Of a DNA stretch of 9,705 nt, positions 1 through 6,831 are shown in pieces. The position numbers were made by a program, and so were the translations under genes. Source of the DNA: Burkholderiaceae bacterium (GTDB lineage Bacteria; Pseudomonadota; Gammaproteobacteria; Burkholderiales; Burkholderiaceae_C); NCBI GenBank assembly GCA_023260355.1, contig JALQVJ010000110.1, positions 1 to 9,705 of the forward strand. Direction: 5' to 3'. The notes under the pieces were generated by a model. It searched no databases, had not been told where the DNA came from, and saw nothing but the letters and a program-made list of their open reading frames with translations. Each line of letters begins with the position of its first letter. The first letter of the stretch is position 1.

Positions 1-194
1 TTGCCATGGCCGACGACCACGATCTTGGCGGTGGGGTCAGCGTTGAGGTGGTTTTGCACGTTGCGCAGACCACGGGCGGCTTGTTCAACGCCGTCGGTCA
101 TGTGATAGACGGCTTTGATGCCATCTGCGGCCTGAGCGCTCATGCCCAACACCATGGCTGCTGCCAACAAGAATGATTTGAATCCGAATGTCAT
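1..194 (-). CDS. Secreted DsrE-family protein, N-terminal part (cut by window edge)
   Basis: The reading frame opens at an ATG at 194-192 and stays open to the left edge, giving 64 residues of an incomplete protein. Residues 1-22 look like a Sec signal peptide: one Lys near the start, a hydrophobic core (FLLAAAMVLGM), and an AQA site for signal peptidase I, so the mature protein should be periplasmic. The following VYHMTDG and ARGLRNVQNHL, then a predicted beta strand KIVVVGHG, resemble the start of the small DsrE/DsrF-like fold seen in many secreted betaproteobacterial proteins. A GGGAG ribosome binding site sits at 205-201, six bases before the start. The gene follows xerC on the same strand after 96 bases. 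The family is linked by homology to sulfur-relay proteins, but the substrate here is unknown, and whether the usual cysteine is present cannot be judged because the C-terminus is missing. Confidence 0.72.
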   Translation of the reverse strand, partial: MTFGFKSFLLAAAMVLGMSAQAADGIKAVYHMTDGVEQAARGLRNVQNHLNADPTAKIVVVGHG

Positions 195-211
195 GGAGGT
201 CTCCCGTGGTA

Positions 212-227
212 CCCCTCCCATGAGGGG
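212..227 (-). other. Hairpin in the leader of the DsrE-like gene
   Basis: A perfect six-pair stem, CCCCTC (212-217) with GAGGGG (222-227), closes over a four-base loop. It lies between the xerC stop codon and the DsrE-like start codon. On the minus strand no T run follows, so it does not look like an intrinsic terminator for xerC. It is more likely a leader structure, because it ends only six bases before the ribosome binding site. An alternative pairing that would break it is described in the findings. Confidence 0.4.
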
Positions 228-290
228 CTAGGCGCAAATAGTACCGCCAAAGTGGGGCGCTCGCTGACGCGCAGGACATGCCGGTTGGGC

Positions 291-1268
291 TTAAGTGGGC
301 TTTTTCTTGGCACGCGGGTGCGCGGCGTCGTAAGTCTGGGCGAGGTGCTGGAAATCGAGCCGGGTGTAGCGCTGCGTGGTGCTGATGTTGGCGTGGCCCA
401 GCAGTTCTTGGACTGCGCGCAAATCGCCGCTGGACTGCAAGATGTGGCTGGCAAACGAGTGGCGCAACATGTGCGGATGCACCGACGTGCTGAGTCCGGC
501 CATGGCGGCGCGGCGGCGCAGGCGCAAGCGGGCTTGGTTGGGACTGAGGCGCAGGCCTTTGGGGCCGAGCAGCAGTGCGGTTTCACCGCTTTTGACACAC
601 TGCGCGCGATGGGGCAACCACGCGCGCACCGCAGCGATTGCGGCGCTGCCGATCGGCACACTGCGGCGCTTGCTGCCTTTGCCGAGCACGTGGGCGACGG
701 CATCGTCCAAGTCCAACCAGCCTTGGGCCGTTGGCGAGGCCTCGACATCCAGCCCCAGCAGTTCGCCCAGTCGCAAGCCGCTGCCGTACAACAACTCGAC
801 CAGCACTTGGTCACGGGCCTGCCATGCCGGGGGGTCGGTTTCGATGTGGTGGTCGGCGAGTTGCACGGCGTCATCGACCCCCAGCGCTTTGGGCAGCGGC
901 TGAGGGGCTTTGGGGCCGCGCACGTCTTGCACGGGGTTGCTGCTGACATGGCCATGCATGCCCAGCCAGCGATAAAAGCTGCGCCAACCCGACAAGATGA
1001 GCGCGATGCCGCGAGGGCTGCGACCGTGGGTGCGCATTTGGCCGACCCAGCGGCGAATGTGTGCTGGCGTGACGTGCTGCAACGTGGTGGACGCCGCAAG
1101 CGCCGAGGTGATGAGCTTGTGCAGGTCGTGGCCGTACAAGATCTGGGTGCGCTCGGCGAGCCTTTTTTCGACGCGGATGTGGCTCAGGTACGCGCGAACC
1201 CAATCGGCTTCGTTGGCGCTGAGCAGCGCCAAGGCGTCATCGAGGGTGTCGGCGCGCGTGTCGGTCAC
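291..1268 (-). CDS. xerC: Tyrosine recombinase XerC
   Basis: This 325-residue protein has the length and two-domain layout of XerC: an N-terminal SAM-like core-binding domain (about 20-115) and a C-terminal catalytic domain (about 145-315). All catalytic residues of the tyrosine recombinase family can be assigned: Arg166 in GLRLGE, Lys197 in GKGSKR, His266 and Arg269 in HMLRHSFA, His292 in LGHANIS, and nucleophile Tyr301 in TTQRYT. With XerD it would resolve chromosome dimers at dif during division. Translation starts at a GTG (1268-1266), and its first bases overlap the TGA of the DUF484 gene as GTGA, which implies translational coupling. The position after dapF and DUF484 favours XerC over XerD, a phage integrase or an integron integrase. 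Its lysine-rich tail ends at a TAA, and no terminator hairpin with a T run follows. Confidence 0.95.
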   Translation of the reverse strand: MTDTRADTLDDALALLSANEADWVRAYLSHIRVEKRLAERTQILYGHDLHKLITSALAASTTLQHVTPAHIRRWVGQMRTHGRSPRGIALILSGWRSFYRWLGMHGHVSSNPVQDVRGPKAPQPLPKALGVDDAVQLADHHIETDPPAWQARDQVLVELLYGSGLRLGELLGLDVEASPTAQGWLDLDDAVAHVLGKGSKRRSVPIGSAAIAAVRAWLPHRAQCVKSGETALLLGPKGLRLSPNQARLRLRRRAAMAGLSTSVHPHMLRHSFASHILQSSGDLRAVQELLGHANISTTQRYTRLDFQHLAQTYDAAHPRAKKKPT

Positions 1269-1951
1269 TCTTGGGCTGGCAGCAATCGGCGCAGAGCGGC
1301 CGTGGTCAACAGACCCACGCGCTCCAGGAACAGGGTGCCCATGTCGGGCGTGAATCGCTCGGCATCGTCGCTGGCGAGGATCAGCACGCCCAATGGCGCT
1401 TCGTCGGCGTTGCGCCGCAACGGCACCACCGCAGCCGAGGCCACAGCGCTGGGGTCAGACAAGGCTTGGCGCAGGGCATCGCCCTCGGCCAGTGGGCCGC
1501 AGGCGATGGCGGCTTGGGCTTGCACGGCCACAGCAACCGCGTCGTCCGCGGCGATAGCCACGGTGTCGCTGATGCCGGGCACGCCCCAGACCTTGAGTGC
1601 GGACTGGGCGATGTCGTAGGTGTGGGCCAAGCCCGGGCTGATGGTGTCGAGCATGGCATCGGTGGATTGCGCGGCCAGCAGTTGCTCGATCCAGGTGTTC
1701 ATCTTGTCGGCGATGGCGACGTTGTTTTGGCCATAGCGGACCATGTGCGACTGCGCGAGTTCGAGTTCGCGGATCTTGGCGCGCATCATTTCGGCTTGCC
1801 GCTCTTGCAGGCTGATGGTGCGGTGGCTGTGCGGGCTGGTCAGTTGCACGGCGGCCAACACGTCGGCGTGGCGCTCAAAAAAATCAGGGGTGTTGACCAG
1901 ATAGTTGGCGATGTCGTCTTCGGTGATGGGCGCGTGGGCGTTGTGATCCAT
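1265..1951 (-). CDS. DUF484 family protein
   Basis: This 228-residue protein matches the DUF484 family by its start (ITEDDIANYLVNTPDFFERH), its helical segment rich in charged residues (about 50-80, including SLQERQ and IRELE), and a GAF-like alpha/beta C-terminal half ending in a leucine-rich helix. The family sits next to xerC in many proteobacteria, but its biochemical role is unknown; a sensory or regulatory GAF-type fold is an inference. The frame is open further upstream to an ATG at 2059, but that would overlap dapF by 65 bases. The ATG at 1951 is preferred because the family N-terminus begins there and an AAGAGAGA purine stretch lies just before it. The gene starts 43 bases after dapF and ends inside the xerC start codon, so the three are probably co-transcribed. 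Confidence 0.88.
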   Translation of the reverse strand: MDHNAHAPITEDDIANYLVNTPDFFERHADVLAAVQLTSPHSHRTISLQERQAEMMRAKIRELELAQSHMVRYGQNNVAIADKMNTWIEQLLAAQSTDAMLDTISPGLAHTYDIAQSALKVWGVPGISDTVAIAADDAVAVAVQAQAAIACGPLAEGDALRQALSDPSAVASAAVVPLRRNADEAPLGVLILASDDAERFTPDMGTLFLERVGLLTTAALRRLLPAQE

Positions 1952-1994
1952 GTTGTCTCTCTTGTCTCTGTTTTGTGTCAGTGCAACGGTCGGG

Positions 1995-2873
1995 TCAGTC
2001 TTGTGCTGAAAATTCTGGCACATCGACGGTGCCTTCAAAGACGGTGGCCACCGGACCACTCATCCAGACCGAGGCATCGCCGCCCTCCCAAGAGATGGTC
2101 AGCATACCGCCATGGGTGTGGACGTCGACCACGGGGTCGAGCAAACCCCAGCGAATGCCAGCGACCACGGCAGCACAGGCACCCGTGCCGCAAGCCAAGG
2201 TTTCGCCGGCACCGCGCTCATAGACACGCAGGGCCACCACTTGGCGCTCAAAGATTTGCATGAACCCGGCGTTCACGCGGTTGGGAAATCGCGGGTGGCT
2301 TTCAACCCAAGGGCCGACAAGCTCCACTGGAAAAGCGCCGACATCCGGCACGATTTGCACAGCATGGGGGTTGCCCATGGACACCACACCCACTGGCAAA
2401 CAGTCGGCAGCGCCGTCGCCGTCAAGGTGCCACTGGGGCCAGCCGTTTTGCTCAGCAGCGGTCAAGCCGTCTGCATTGAATGGCACACGCGCGGGTTCAA
2501 AAATGGGCGGGCCCATGTCAACGCGCACGCGCCCATCGGCGTCTTGGTGCAATTCGATCACGCCGTGCTTGACTTGCACTTTGATGGAGGGGGCATCGGA
2601 GAGGCCTTTTTCGTGCACGTAATGCACAAAGCAGCGCGCGCCGTTGCCGCAGTGTTCGACCTCACCGCCGTCGGCGTTGTGGATGACATACGAAAAGTCC
2701 ACACCGGGGGTGGTGGCAGCGCGCACTGACAAGATTTGGTCAGCACCCACGCCAAAGTGGCGATCAGCGAGCCAACGGTACTGGGCGGTGTTGAGCCCGA
2801 GCAAGCCTTGGGTCTCGTTGAGCACGACGAAGTCGTTGCCCGCGCCGTGCATTTTGGTGAATTGGATTTGCAT
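1995..2873 (-). CDS. dapF: Diaminopimelate epimerase
   Basis: DapF converts LL-diaminopimelate to meso-diaminopimelate, the cross-linking residue of peptidoglycan and the direct precursor of lysine, in the cytoplasm. The 292-residue protein has the two pseudo-symmetric halves of the family. The catalytic cysteine pair is visible: Cys75 in HCGNGARC and Cys228 in ACGTGACA. The N-terminal [13 protein letters not shown], the substrate-binding GNPH (168-170 region) and the ERGAGET motif (219-224) are intact. It is slightly longer than the E. coli enzyme (274 residues), mostly through a linker around 130-160. The ATG at 2873 gives the canonical N-terminus. A GAGGGG sequence lies eleven bases upstream, far for a ribosome binding site, and a GATAAT hexamer lies between the two. 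It is the first gene of the dapF-DUF484-xerC group. Confidence 0.97.
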   Translation of the reverse strand: MQIQFTKMHGAGNDFVVLNETQGLLGLNTAQYRWLADRHFGVGADQILSVRAATTPGVDFSYVIHNADGGEVEHCGNGARCFVHYVHEKGLSDAPSIKVQVKHGVIELHQDADGRVRVDMGPPIFEPARVPFNADGLTAAEQNGWPQWHLDGDGAADCLPVGVVSMGNPHAVQIVPDVGAFPVELVGPWVESHPRFPNRVNAGFMQIFERQVVALRVYERGAGETLACGTGACAAVVAGIRWGLLDPVVDVHTHGGMLTISWEGGDASVWMSGPVATVFEGTVDVPEFSAQD

Positions 2874-2879
2874 GCCGCA

Positions 2880-2885
2880 ATTATC
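2880..2885 (-). promoter_or_regulatory. Candidate -10 element of dapF
   Basis: Read on the minus strand the hexamer is GATAAT, five of six matches to the sigma-70 -10 consensus. It ends six bases before the dapF ATG, so transcription would be expected to begin at or next to the A of the start codon. No good -35 box is seen at 16-18 bases upstream. The position, in the gap between divergent genes, supports a promoter here, but the call rests on one hexamer. Confidence 0.38.
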
Positions 2886-3015
2886 CCCTCAACCCCGCCC
2901 GATCAGGCAGCTTGCGCCCTGCCCGCGCACTTGTCGCTCACCACCAGCGCATATCCTCTGGCACCGCACCACTCTCCCCCTGGCTTGGGCCCCATTGCGC
3001 GCGACAACCGGCGCA

Positions 3016-3030
3016 TTGCCAAAGCGGCAA
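3016..3030. promoter_or_regulatory. Inverted repeat TTGCC-N5-GGCAA before the Nudix-MBL gene
   Basis: A perfect five-base inverted repeat, TTGCC (3016-3020) and GGCAA (3026-3030) with centre AAAGC, ends ten bases before the ATG at 3040. It overlaps the only plausible -10 hexamer (CAAAAT, 3028-3033). Its size and position fit a small repressor operator, but a repeat of this length can arise by chance, and no regulator gene lies nearby. Confidence 0.25.
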
Positions 3031-3033
3031 AAT
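3028..3033 (+). promoter_or_regulatory. Weak candidate -10 element of the Nudix-MBL gene
   Basis: The hexamer CAAAAT matches the sigma-70 -10 consensus at four of six positions and ends six bases before the start codon. This is the same spacing as for dapF on the other strand. No clear -35 box and no purine-rich ribosome binding site are visible upstream of the start, which makes a leaderless message possible but unproven. Confidence 0.25.
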
Positions 3034-3039
3034 ACGGGC

Positions 3040-4692
3040 ATGACACGTTCTCAATACCTCCTGCGCGAGCAGCGCACCCCTGTTGAGCCGCGCGCGGCGG
3101 CCACCGTTTTGTTGCTGCGCGACAGCGCTGAAGGCATGCAGGTGCTGATGACGCGGCGCTCCGAAAAGGCGAGCTTTGCGCCTGGGGCATACGTGTTTCC
3201 GGGTGGGGGTGTTGACGCCACTGATGGCACAGCGGCGGGTCGTTTTCGGCCCACCCAAACGGCTGATCTGCGCCAGTCGGCCATGGCCGCGATTCGCGAG
3301 AGCTTTGAAGAGCTGGGGGTGTTGATCGCCTACCGGGCGGATGGTTCTTGGGCTGACCAGTCCGATATCGAGGCCTTGGATCGCAGTGGGCCGTTTTTTG
3401 AACAATGTGCAGCGCTGGGCTTGGTGCCCGCTGCGGATCAGGTGTTCACCTTGGCGCACTGGATCACCGACCGCGACATGCCCAAGCGCTTTGATGTGCC
3501 TTTTTTGGCGGCGCCCATGCCCCCAAACCAACAACCCATTGCGGATGAGGCGGAGCAGTTCGAACCGGTGTGGGTGACGCCGCGCCAAGCGCTGGAGGCG
3601 CACAAGGCAGGCAACTTTTTCATGATCTTCCCGACGATTCGCACGCTCGAGGTCATGGCGCGGTACGCCACCGTGGCGGATGCCGTCGCTGCATGCCAAA
3701 GCGAGCATCCTGCGTTTGTCTCTTGCCCCCGTGGTGGCCTGCTGAATGGCCGCGAAGAGCGTTTCATGGAGCACGACACGGCGTTTGGCGAGTTGGCTTT
3801 TGTCGCGCCCGATGGGGCCCTGTTCCACGACCTGACTTGGCGCCACCACGAGCCGGTGCCACTGCGCCACCATATCCACCGACTGACCGCTCCCAATGCC
3901 GGCATGATGACCGGCCCGGGCACCAACACGTACATCTTGGGCGAGCCCGCCACAGGCTACGCCGTGATTGACGCCGGGCCTGACGATACCGAACATTTGG
4001 ATCGCCTGATGGGGTTCACGGGCGGTGACATCCGCTGGCTGGTGTGCACCCACTCTCACCCCGACCACTCGCCTGGCGCCATTGCGCTGCAAAAGCGCCT
4101 CCAAGCCCAAGGCCACCGGGTGGCGTTGTACGGCCTGCCCAGTGGCCCCCATGCGCTCCCCAACAGCCACTTTGTGCCGGACAGCCCGGTGACCCATGGA
4201 CAGCGCCTGCAGTTGCAAGGCACAGATGCCGCTGGCGCTGACATCACGCACACGCTGCGGTGTTTGTTCACCCCCGGACACGCAGCCAACCATGTGTGTT
4301 TGCTGCTGGAGGAAGACGCCGTGCTGTTCTCGGGTGACCACATCCTGAACGGCAGCACCACGGTGATCAACCCGCCCGATGGGCACATGGACGAGTACCT
4401 GCATGCTTTGGATTTGCTCGCTGATGAGTGCGAGCAAAATGGCGTGAACTTCATTCTGCCCGCGCATGGCTATGTGCTGGGCGAGGCGCCTGCCGTGATC
4501 GCGCACCTGAAGCGCCACCGATTGGCACGCGAGGCCAAGGTGCTGGCCGCCATGCGAGCCCACCCCAACGGCAACGACGACGATTGGGTGGCACATGCCT
4601 ATGCCGATACCCCGCAAGGGCTGTGGCCTGTGGCCAAGCGCTCCATGCAGGCCCACATTGAGCGCATCCGCGCGCTGAACCTGTTGGGTTGA
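3040..4692 (+). CDS. Nudix hydrolase fused to metallo-beta-lactamase-fold hydrolase
   Basis: The 550-residue product joins two hydrolase domains. Residues 17-225 form a NUDT19-like Nudix domain: a strand ATVLLLRD, then VFPGGGVD (52-59), and after an insertion of about 26 residues the catalytic REXXEE helix (Arg86 to Glu91, then LGV). The insertion inside the Nudix box is typical of the NUDT19/RP2 group, whose studied members cleave CoA and acyl-CoA. Residues 280-550 form a LACTB2-like metallo-beta-lactamase domain with all metal ligands: His338, His340, Asp342 and His343 in THSHPDHS, His414 in TPGH, Asp433 in SGDH and His476 in PAHG. The end (480-550) resembles the C-terminal extension of LACTB2-type proteins. 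The start at 3040 gives an N-terminus matching the domain; the frame is open upstream, but that sequence overlaps dapF. The substrates of both domains here are inferred from distant homologues only. The gene is divergent from dapF and convergent with murJ. Confidence 0.88.
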   Translation: MTRSQYLLREQRTPVEPRAAATVLLLRDSAEGMQVLMTRRSEKASFAPGAYVFPGGGVDATDGTAAGRFRPTQTADLRQSAMAAIRESFEELGVLIAYRADGSWADQSDIEALDRSGPFFEQCAALGLVPAADQVFTLAHWITDRDMPKRFDVPFLAAPMPPNQQPIADEAEQFEPVWVTPRQALEAHKAGNFFMIFPTIRTLEVMARYATVADAVAACQSEHPAFVSCPRGGLLNGREERFMEHDTAFGELAFVAPDGALFHDLTWRHHEPVPLRHHIHRLTAPNAGMMTGPGTNTYILGEPATGYAVIDAGPDDTEHLDRLMGFTGGDIRWLVCTHSHPDHSPGAIALQKRLQAQGHRVALYGLPSGPHALPNSHFVPDSPVTHGQRLQLQGTDAAGADITHTLRCLFTPGHAANHVCLLLEEDAVLFSGDHILNGSTTVINPPDGHMDEYLHALDLLADECEQNGVNFILPAHGYVLGEAPAVIAHLKRHRLAREAKVLAAMRAHPNGNDDDWVAHAYADTPQGLWPVAKRSMQAHIERIRALNLLG

Positions 4693-4762
4693 GTTCGATT
4701 GGGATGAGGGACTCAGGCGCGGAGCAAGACCCGAAAGCGCCCGTCTGGGTATGCGCGCGCGA
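4693..4762. other. Convergent gap between the Nudix-MBL gene and murJ
   Basis: These 70 bases separate two convergent stop codons. A five-base inverted repeat, GGCGC (4716-4720) and GCGCC (4737-4741), could fold, but the loop is 16 bases and no T run follows on either strand. No convincing intrinsic terminator is present, so termination here may be Rho-dependent or the transcripts may overlap. Confidence 0.4.
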
Positions 4763-6334
4763 TCAGCCGCCGCGCTTGATCATGGCTTTGAGTGGCACGC
4801 GCATGATCGCGAGCAAAGCCAAATAGCCCAACACACCCACGCCGACGACACCCACCATGCGCAAGGCCCGCACCAGCGGGCGCGCTTGGTCGGCGACCCA
4901 GTCCCAGTGGCCGTTGGCCCACCACAAAGCAGCGCCCAAGACGGCCACGGCGATGGCGACTTTGGCCATCAAAGCCCACCAACCCGCTTGCGGTTGGTAG
5001 GCGCCCATGCGGCGCAGGCTGATGAGCAACCAAGCCGCGTTGATCAAGGCCCCCACACCGATGGACAGCGCCAAGCCTGCGTGCGCAAACAGCGGCACAA
5101 ATACAAAATTCAGGAGCTGGGTGCAGACCAGCACGACCACCGCGATCTTGACCGGGGTCCTCATGTTTTGTTGGGCATAAAAGCCGGGGGCCAACACCTT
5201 GATGGCGACCAATCCCAGCAGGCCCGCGCTGTAACCGCGCAAAGCCAGCGCGGTTTGGGTGACGTCATGCGCTTGGAATGCGCCGTAGTGGTAGAGCACG
5301 GTGACCAGCGGCTCGGTGAATACCCAGAGGGCGACCGCGCTGGGCACCGCAAAGACCAGCACCCAGCGCAAGCCCCAGTCGAGCAAGCCGCTGTAGGCGT
5401 CGGTTTCGCCGCGTGCCTTGGCTGCGGAGAGTTGGGGGGTGAGCACGACACCCAGTGCCACGCCCAGCAACGCGGTGGGAAACTCCATCAAGCGGTCGGC
5501 ATAAGACAACCAACTGACACTGCCCGTGGCAAGGTGTGAGGCGATTTGCGTGTTGATGAGCAGCGAGAGTTGCGCCACGCCGACGCCCAGCAGCGCGGGC
5601 GCCATCAGCCCCAATACCCGCCGCACGCCGGTGTGCTGCCATGACTCTCGCATGCCGCGCCAAGAGCCGTGGATGCGGGGCCACATGCCAATGCGGGTCA
5701 GTGCCCAACCTTGCACCCCAAGCTGCAACACCCCTCCCACCATGACGCCGATGGCCAAGGCATAAATGGGTTCGATGCCGTGTCGCTCCAGTGCCGGGGC
5801 GCCCCACCAAGCGCCTGCGATCATGGCCACGTTGAGCAAGACCGGGGTGGCAGCGGGAACGGCGAAGCGCTTCCAAGTATTCAAGACCCCGGCGGCCATC
5901 GCCACCAAGGACATGAACCCAATATAGGGAAACATGATGCGGGTCAGCCCAACCGCGTGGCCGTAGCCCTCGGGTGTTTGCTGCAAGCCCGCCGCCAACA
6001 TCCAAACCAGCACTGGCGCTGCGAGGACACCCACGGCGCTTGTCACCATCAGGGCCACGACGAGCACGGTGGCGATGCGGTTGACCAGTTCCCGGGTGGC
6101 CTCTTCGCCGTGCTCGGCGCGGGTGGCCGCCAGCACGGGCACAAACGCCTGGCTGAACGCGCCCTCAGCAAAAAGCCGGCGCAACAAATTGGGGATGCGA
6201 AACGCCACATTGAAGGCGTCGGTCGTGGCTGACGCACCAAAGATGGCGGCCACCATGAGCTCGCGCACCAGCCCCAGCACCCGAGAGGCCAGCGTCCAGA
6301 CGGAAACCAAGGAGGCGGATTTGAACAAGCTCAC
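4763..6334 (-). CDS. murJ: Lipid II flippase MurJ
   Basis: MurJ moves lipid-linked peptidoglycan precursor across the inner membrane. The 523-residue protein is close to the E. coli length (511) and shows the alternating hydrophobic segments expected of about 14 membrane helices. The N-terminal signature is intact: LASRVLGLVRE (16-25), TDAFNVAFRIPN (38-49) and LRRLFAEGAFS (51-61). These hold Arg18, Arg24, Asp39 and Arg52, residues known to be needed in the E. coli protein. Arg281 in SYADRLMEFP is the likely counterpart of its essential Arg270. The start is a GTG at 6334-6332, chosen because it gives the family N-terminus; no Shine-Dalgarno sequence is visible before it. The gene is divergent from rpsT. 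With dapF in the same window it is a second cell-wall function, but the two are not in one operon. Confidence 0.95.
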   Translation of the reverse strand: MSLFKSASLVSVWTLASRVLGLVRELMVAAIFGASATTDAFNVAFRIPNLLRRLFAEGAFSQAFVPVLAATRAEHGEEATRELVNRIATVLVVALMVTSAVGVLAAPVLVWMLAAGLQQTPEGYGHAVGLTRIMFPYIGFMSLVAMAAGVLNTWKRFAVPAATPVLLNVAMIAGAWWGAPALERHGIEPIYALAIGVMVGGVLQLGVQGWALTRIGMWPRIHGSWRGMRESWQHTGVRRVLGLMAPALLGVGVAQLSLLINTQIASHLATGSVSWLSYADRLMEFPTALLGVALGVVLTPQLSAAKARGETDAYSGLLDWGLRWVLVFAVPSAVALWVFTEPLVTVLYHYGAFQAHDVTQTALALRGYSAGLLGLVAIKVLAPGFYAQQNMRTPVKIAVVVLVCTQLLNFVFVPLFAHAGLALSIGVGALINAAWLLISLRRMGAYQPQAGWWALMAKVAIAVAVLGAALWWANGHWDWVADQARPLVRALRMVGVVGVGVLGYLALLAIMRVPLKAMIKRGG

Positions 6335-6341
6335 GGCAGGG

Positions 6342-6347
6342 AGTGTA
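6342..6347 (-). promoter_or_regulatory. Candidate -10 element of murJ
   Basis: On the minus strand the hexamer reads TACACT, four of six matches to the -10 consensus with the key A2 and T6 kept. It ends seven bases before the murJ GTG. Transcription starting the usual six to seven bases downstream would begin at the start codon, giving a leaderless message. No good -35 box is seen, so this is tentative. Confidence 0.33.
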
Positions 6348-6392
6348 ACTTTGGAGCGACGGCTTGAGGTGGTTCGGCTGGGGAATCGACGC

Positions 6393-6398
6393 TATAAT
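6393..6398 (+). promoter_or_regulatory. -10 element of the rpsT promoter
   Basis: A perfect TATAAT lies 44 bases before the rpsT start codon, so the expected leader is about 38 bases. The best -35-like match, TTGAGG (6364-6369), is 23 bases upstream, too far for a normal spacer, so the -35 is weak or absent. The bases after the hexamer (GCTGGG) form a GC-rich discriminator. In established models that feature makes ribosomal promoters sensitive to ppGpp and DksA; its meaning here is inference. Confidence 0.65.
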
Positions 6399-6442
6399 GC
6401 TGGGTTCGCTGACAACATCTTCAAACCTGAAAGATACACATC

Positions 6443-6739
6443 ATGGCAACCAAAAAAGTTGTAAAAAATCCGCGTCTGGCCTCTGGCCGCAAACGCGCTC
6501 GTCAAAACATCAAACTGAACGCAGCCCACACGTCACTGCGTTCCAAGTACCGCACCGCTGTCAAGAACGTTGAAAAAGCAGTGGTTGCTGGTGACAAAGA
6601 CAAAGCCAGCGCTTTGTTTGCCAAAGCTCAGAGCATCATCGACAGCGTGGCAGACAAGGGCATCTTCCACAAGAACAAGGCAGCTCGTGACAAGAGCCGC
6701 TTGAGCTCCAAGGTCAAGGCCTTGGCAACCGCCGCCTAA
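6443..6739 (+). CDS. rpsT: 30S ribosomal protein S20
   Basis: S20 binds 16S rRNA early in 30S subunit assembly. The 98-residue, lysine- and arginine-rich protein contains the family hallmarks [13 protein letters not shown] (9-21), [13 protein letters not shown] (31-43) and [16 protein letters not shown] near the C-terminus. It is a little longer than E. coli S20 (87 residues). The ATG start is preceded by a weak GAAAGA ribosome binding site (6429-6434) at eight bases. It has its own promoter and is followed by a strong terminator, so it is probably a single-gene transcript. In E. coli S20 regulates its own translation, but no specific leader motif for that can be seen here. The divergent murJ-rpsT arrangement is also found in other betaproteobacteria, as far as I recall. 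Confidence 0.98.
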   Translation: MATKKVVKNPRLASGRKRARQNIKLNAAHTSLRSKYRTAVKNVEKAVVAGDKDKASALFAKAQSIIDSVADKGIFHKNKAARDKSRLSSKVKALATAA

Positions 6740-6755
6740 TCTGCGGCAAACGATT

Positions 6756-6776
6756 CGGTGGCGCCCAGCGCCACCG
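6756..6776 (+). other. Perfect nine-pair hairpin after rpsT
   Basis: CGGTGGCGC (6756-6764) pairs fully with GCGCCACCG (6768-6776) over a three-base loop. It begins 16 bases after the rpsT stop codon. No T run follows, so it should not terminate alone. It may protect the 3' end of the rpsT message from exonucleases or act together with the terminator further downstream. Confidence 0.55.
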
Positions 6777-6831
6777 ACGTCAAGCCCAAAAGCTTGGCGC
6801 CGTTTGAACCGGGTGCGCTGTCAGCGAATAC

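Noticed and set aside
291..1268. xerC considered as the integrase of a mobile element
   Set aside because: It sits in the conserved dapF-DUF484-xerC order with host-like composition, and no attachment repeats, tRNA or phage genes are nearby.
252..1619. Long open frame on the plus strand opposite xerC and the DUF484 gene (455 codons)
   Set aside because: It is antisense to two well-recognised genes, its translation resembles no family, and such open antisense frames are usual in GC-rich DNA.
1952..2059. Upstream extension of the DUF484 gene to an ATG at 2059
   Set aside because: It would overlap the end of dapF and add 36 residues absent from the family; the ATG at 1951 has a purine-rich ribosome site.
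2938..4656. Long open frame on the minus strand opposite the Nudix-MBL gene (572 codons)
   Set aside because: It mirrors a gene with intact Nudix and metal-binding motifs, and its own translation has no recognisable domain.
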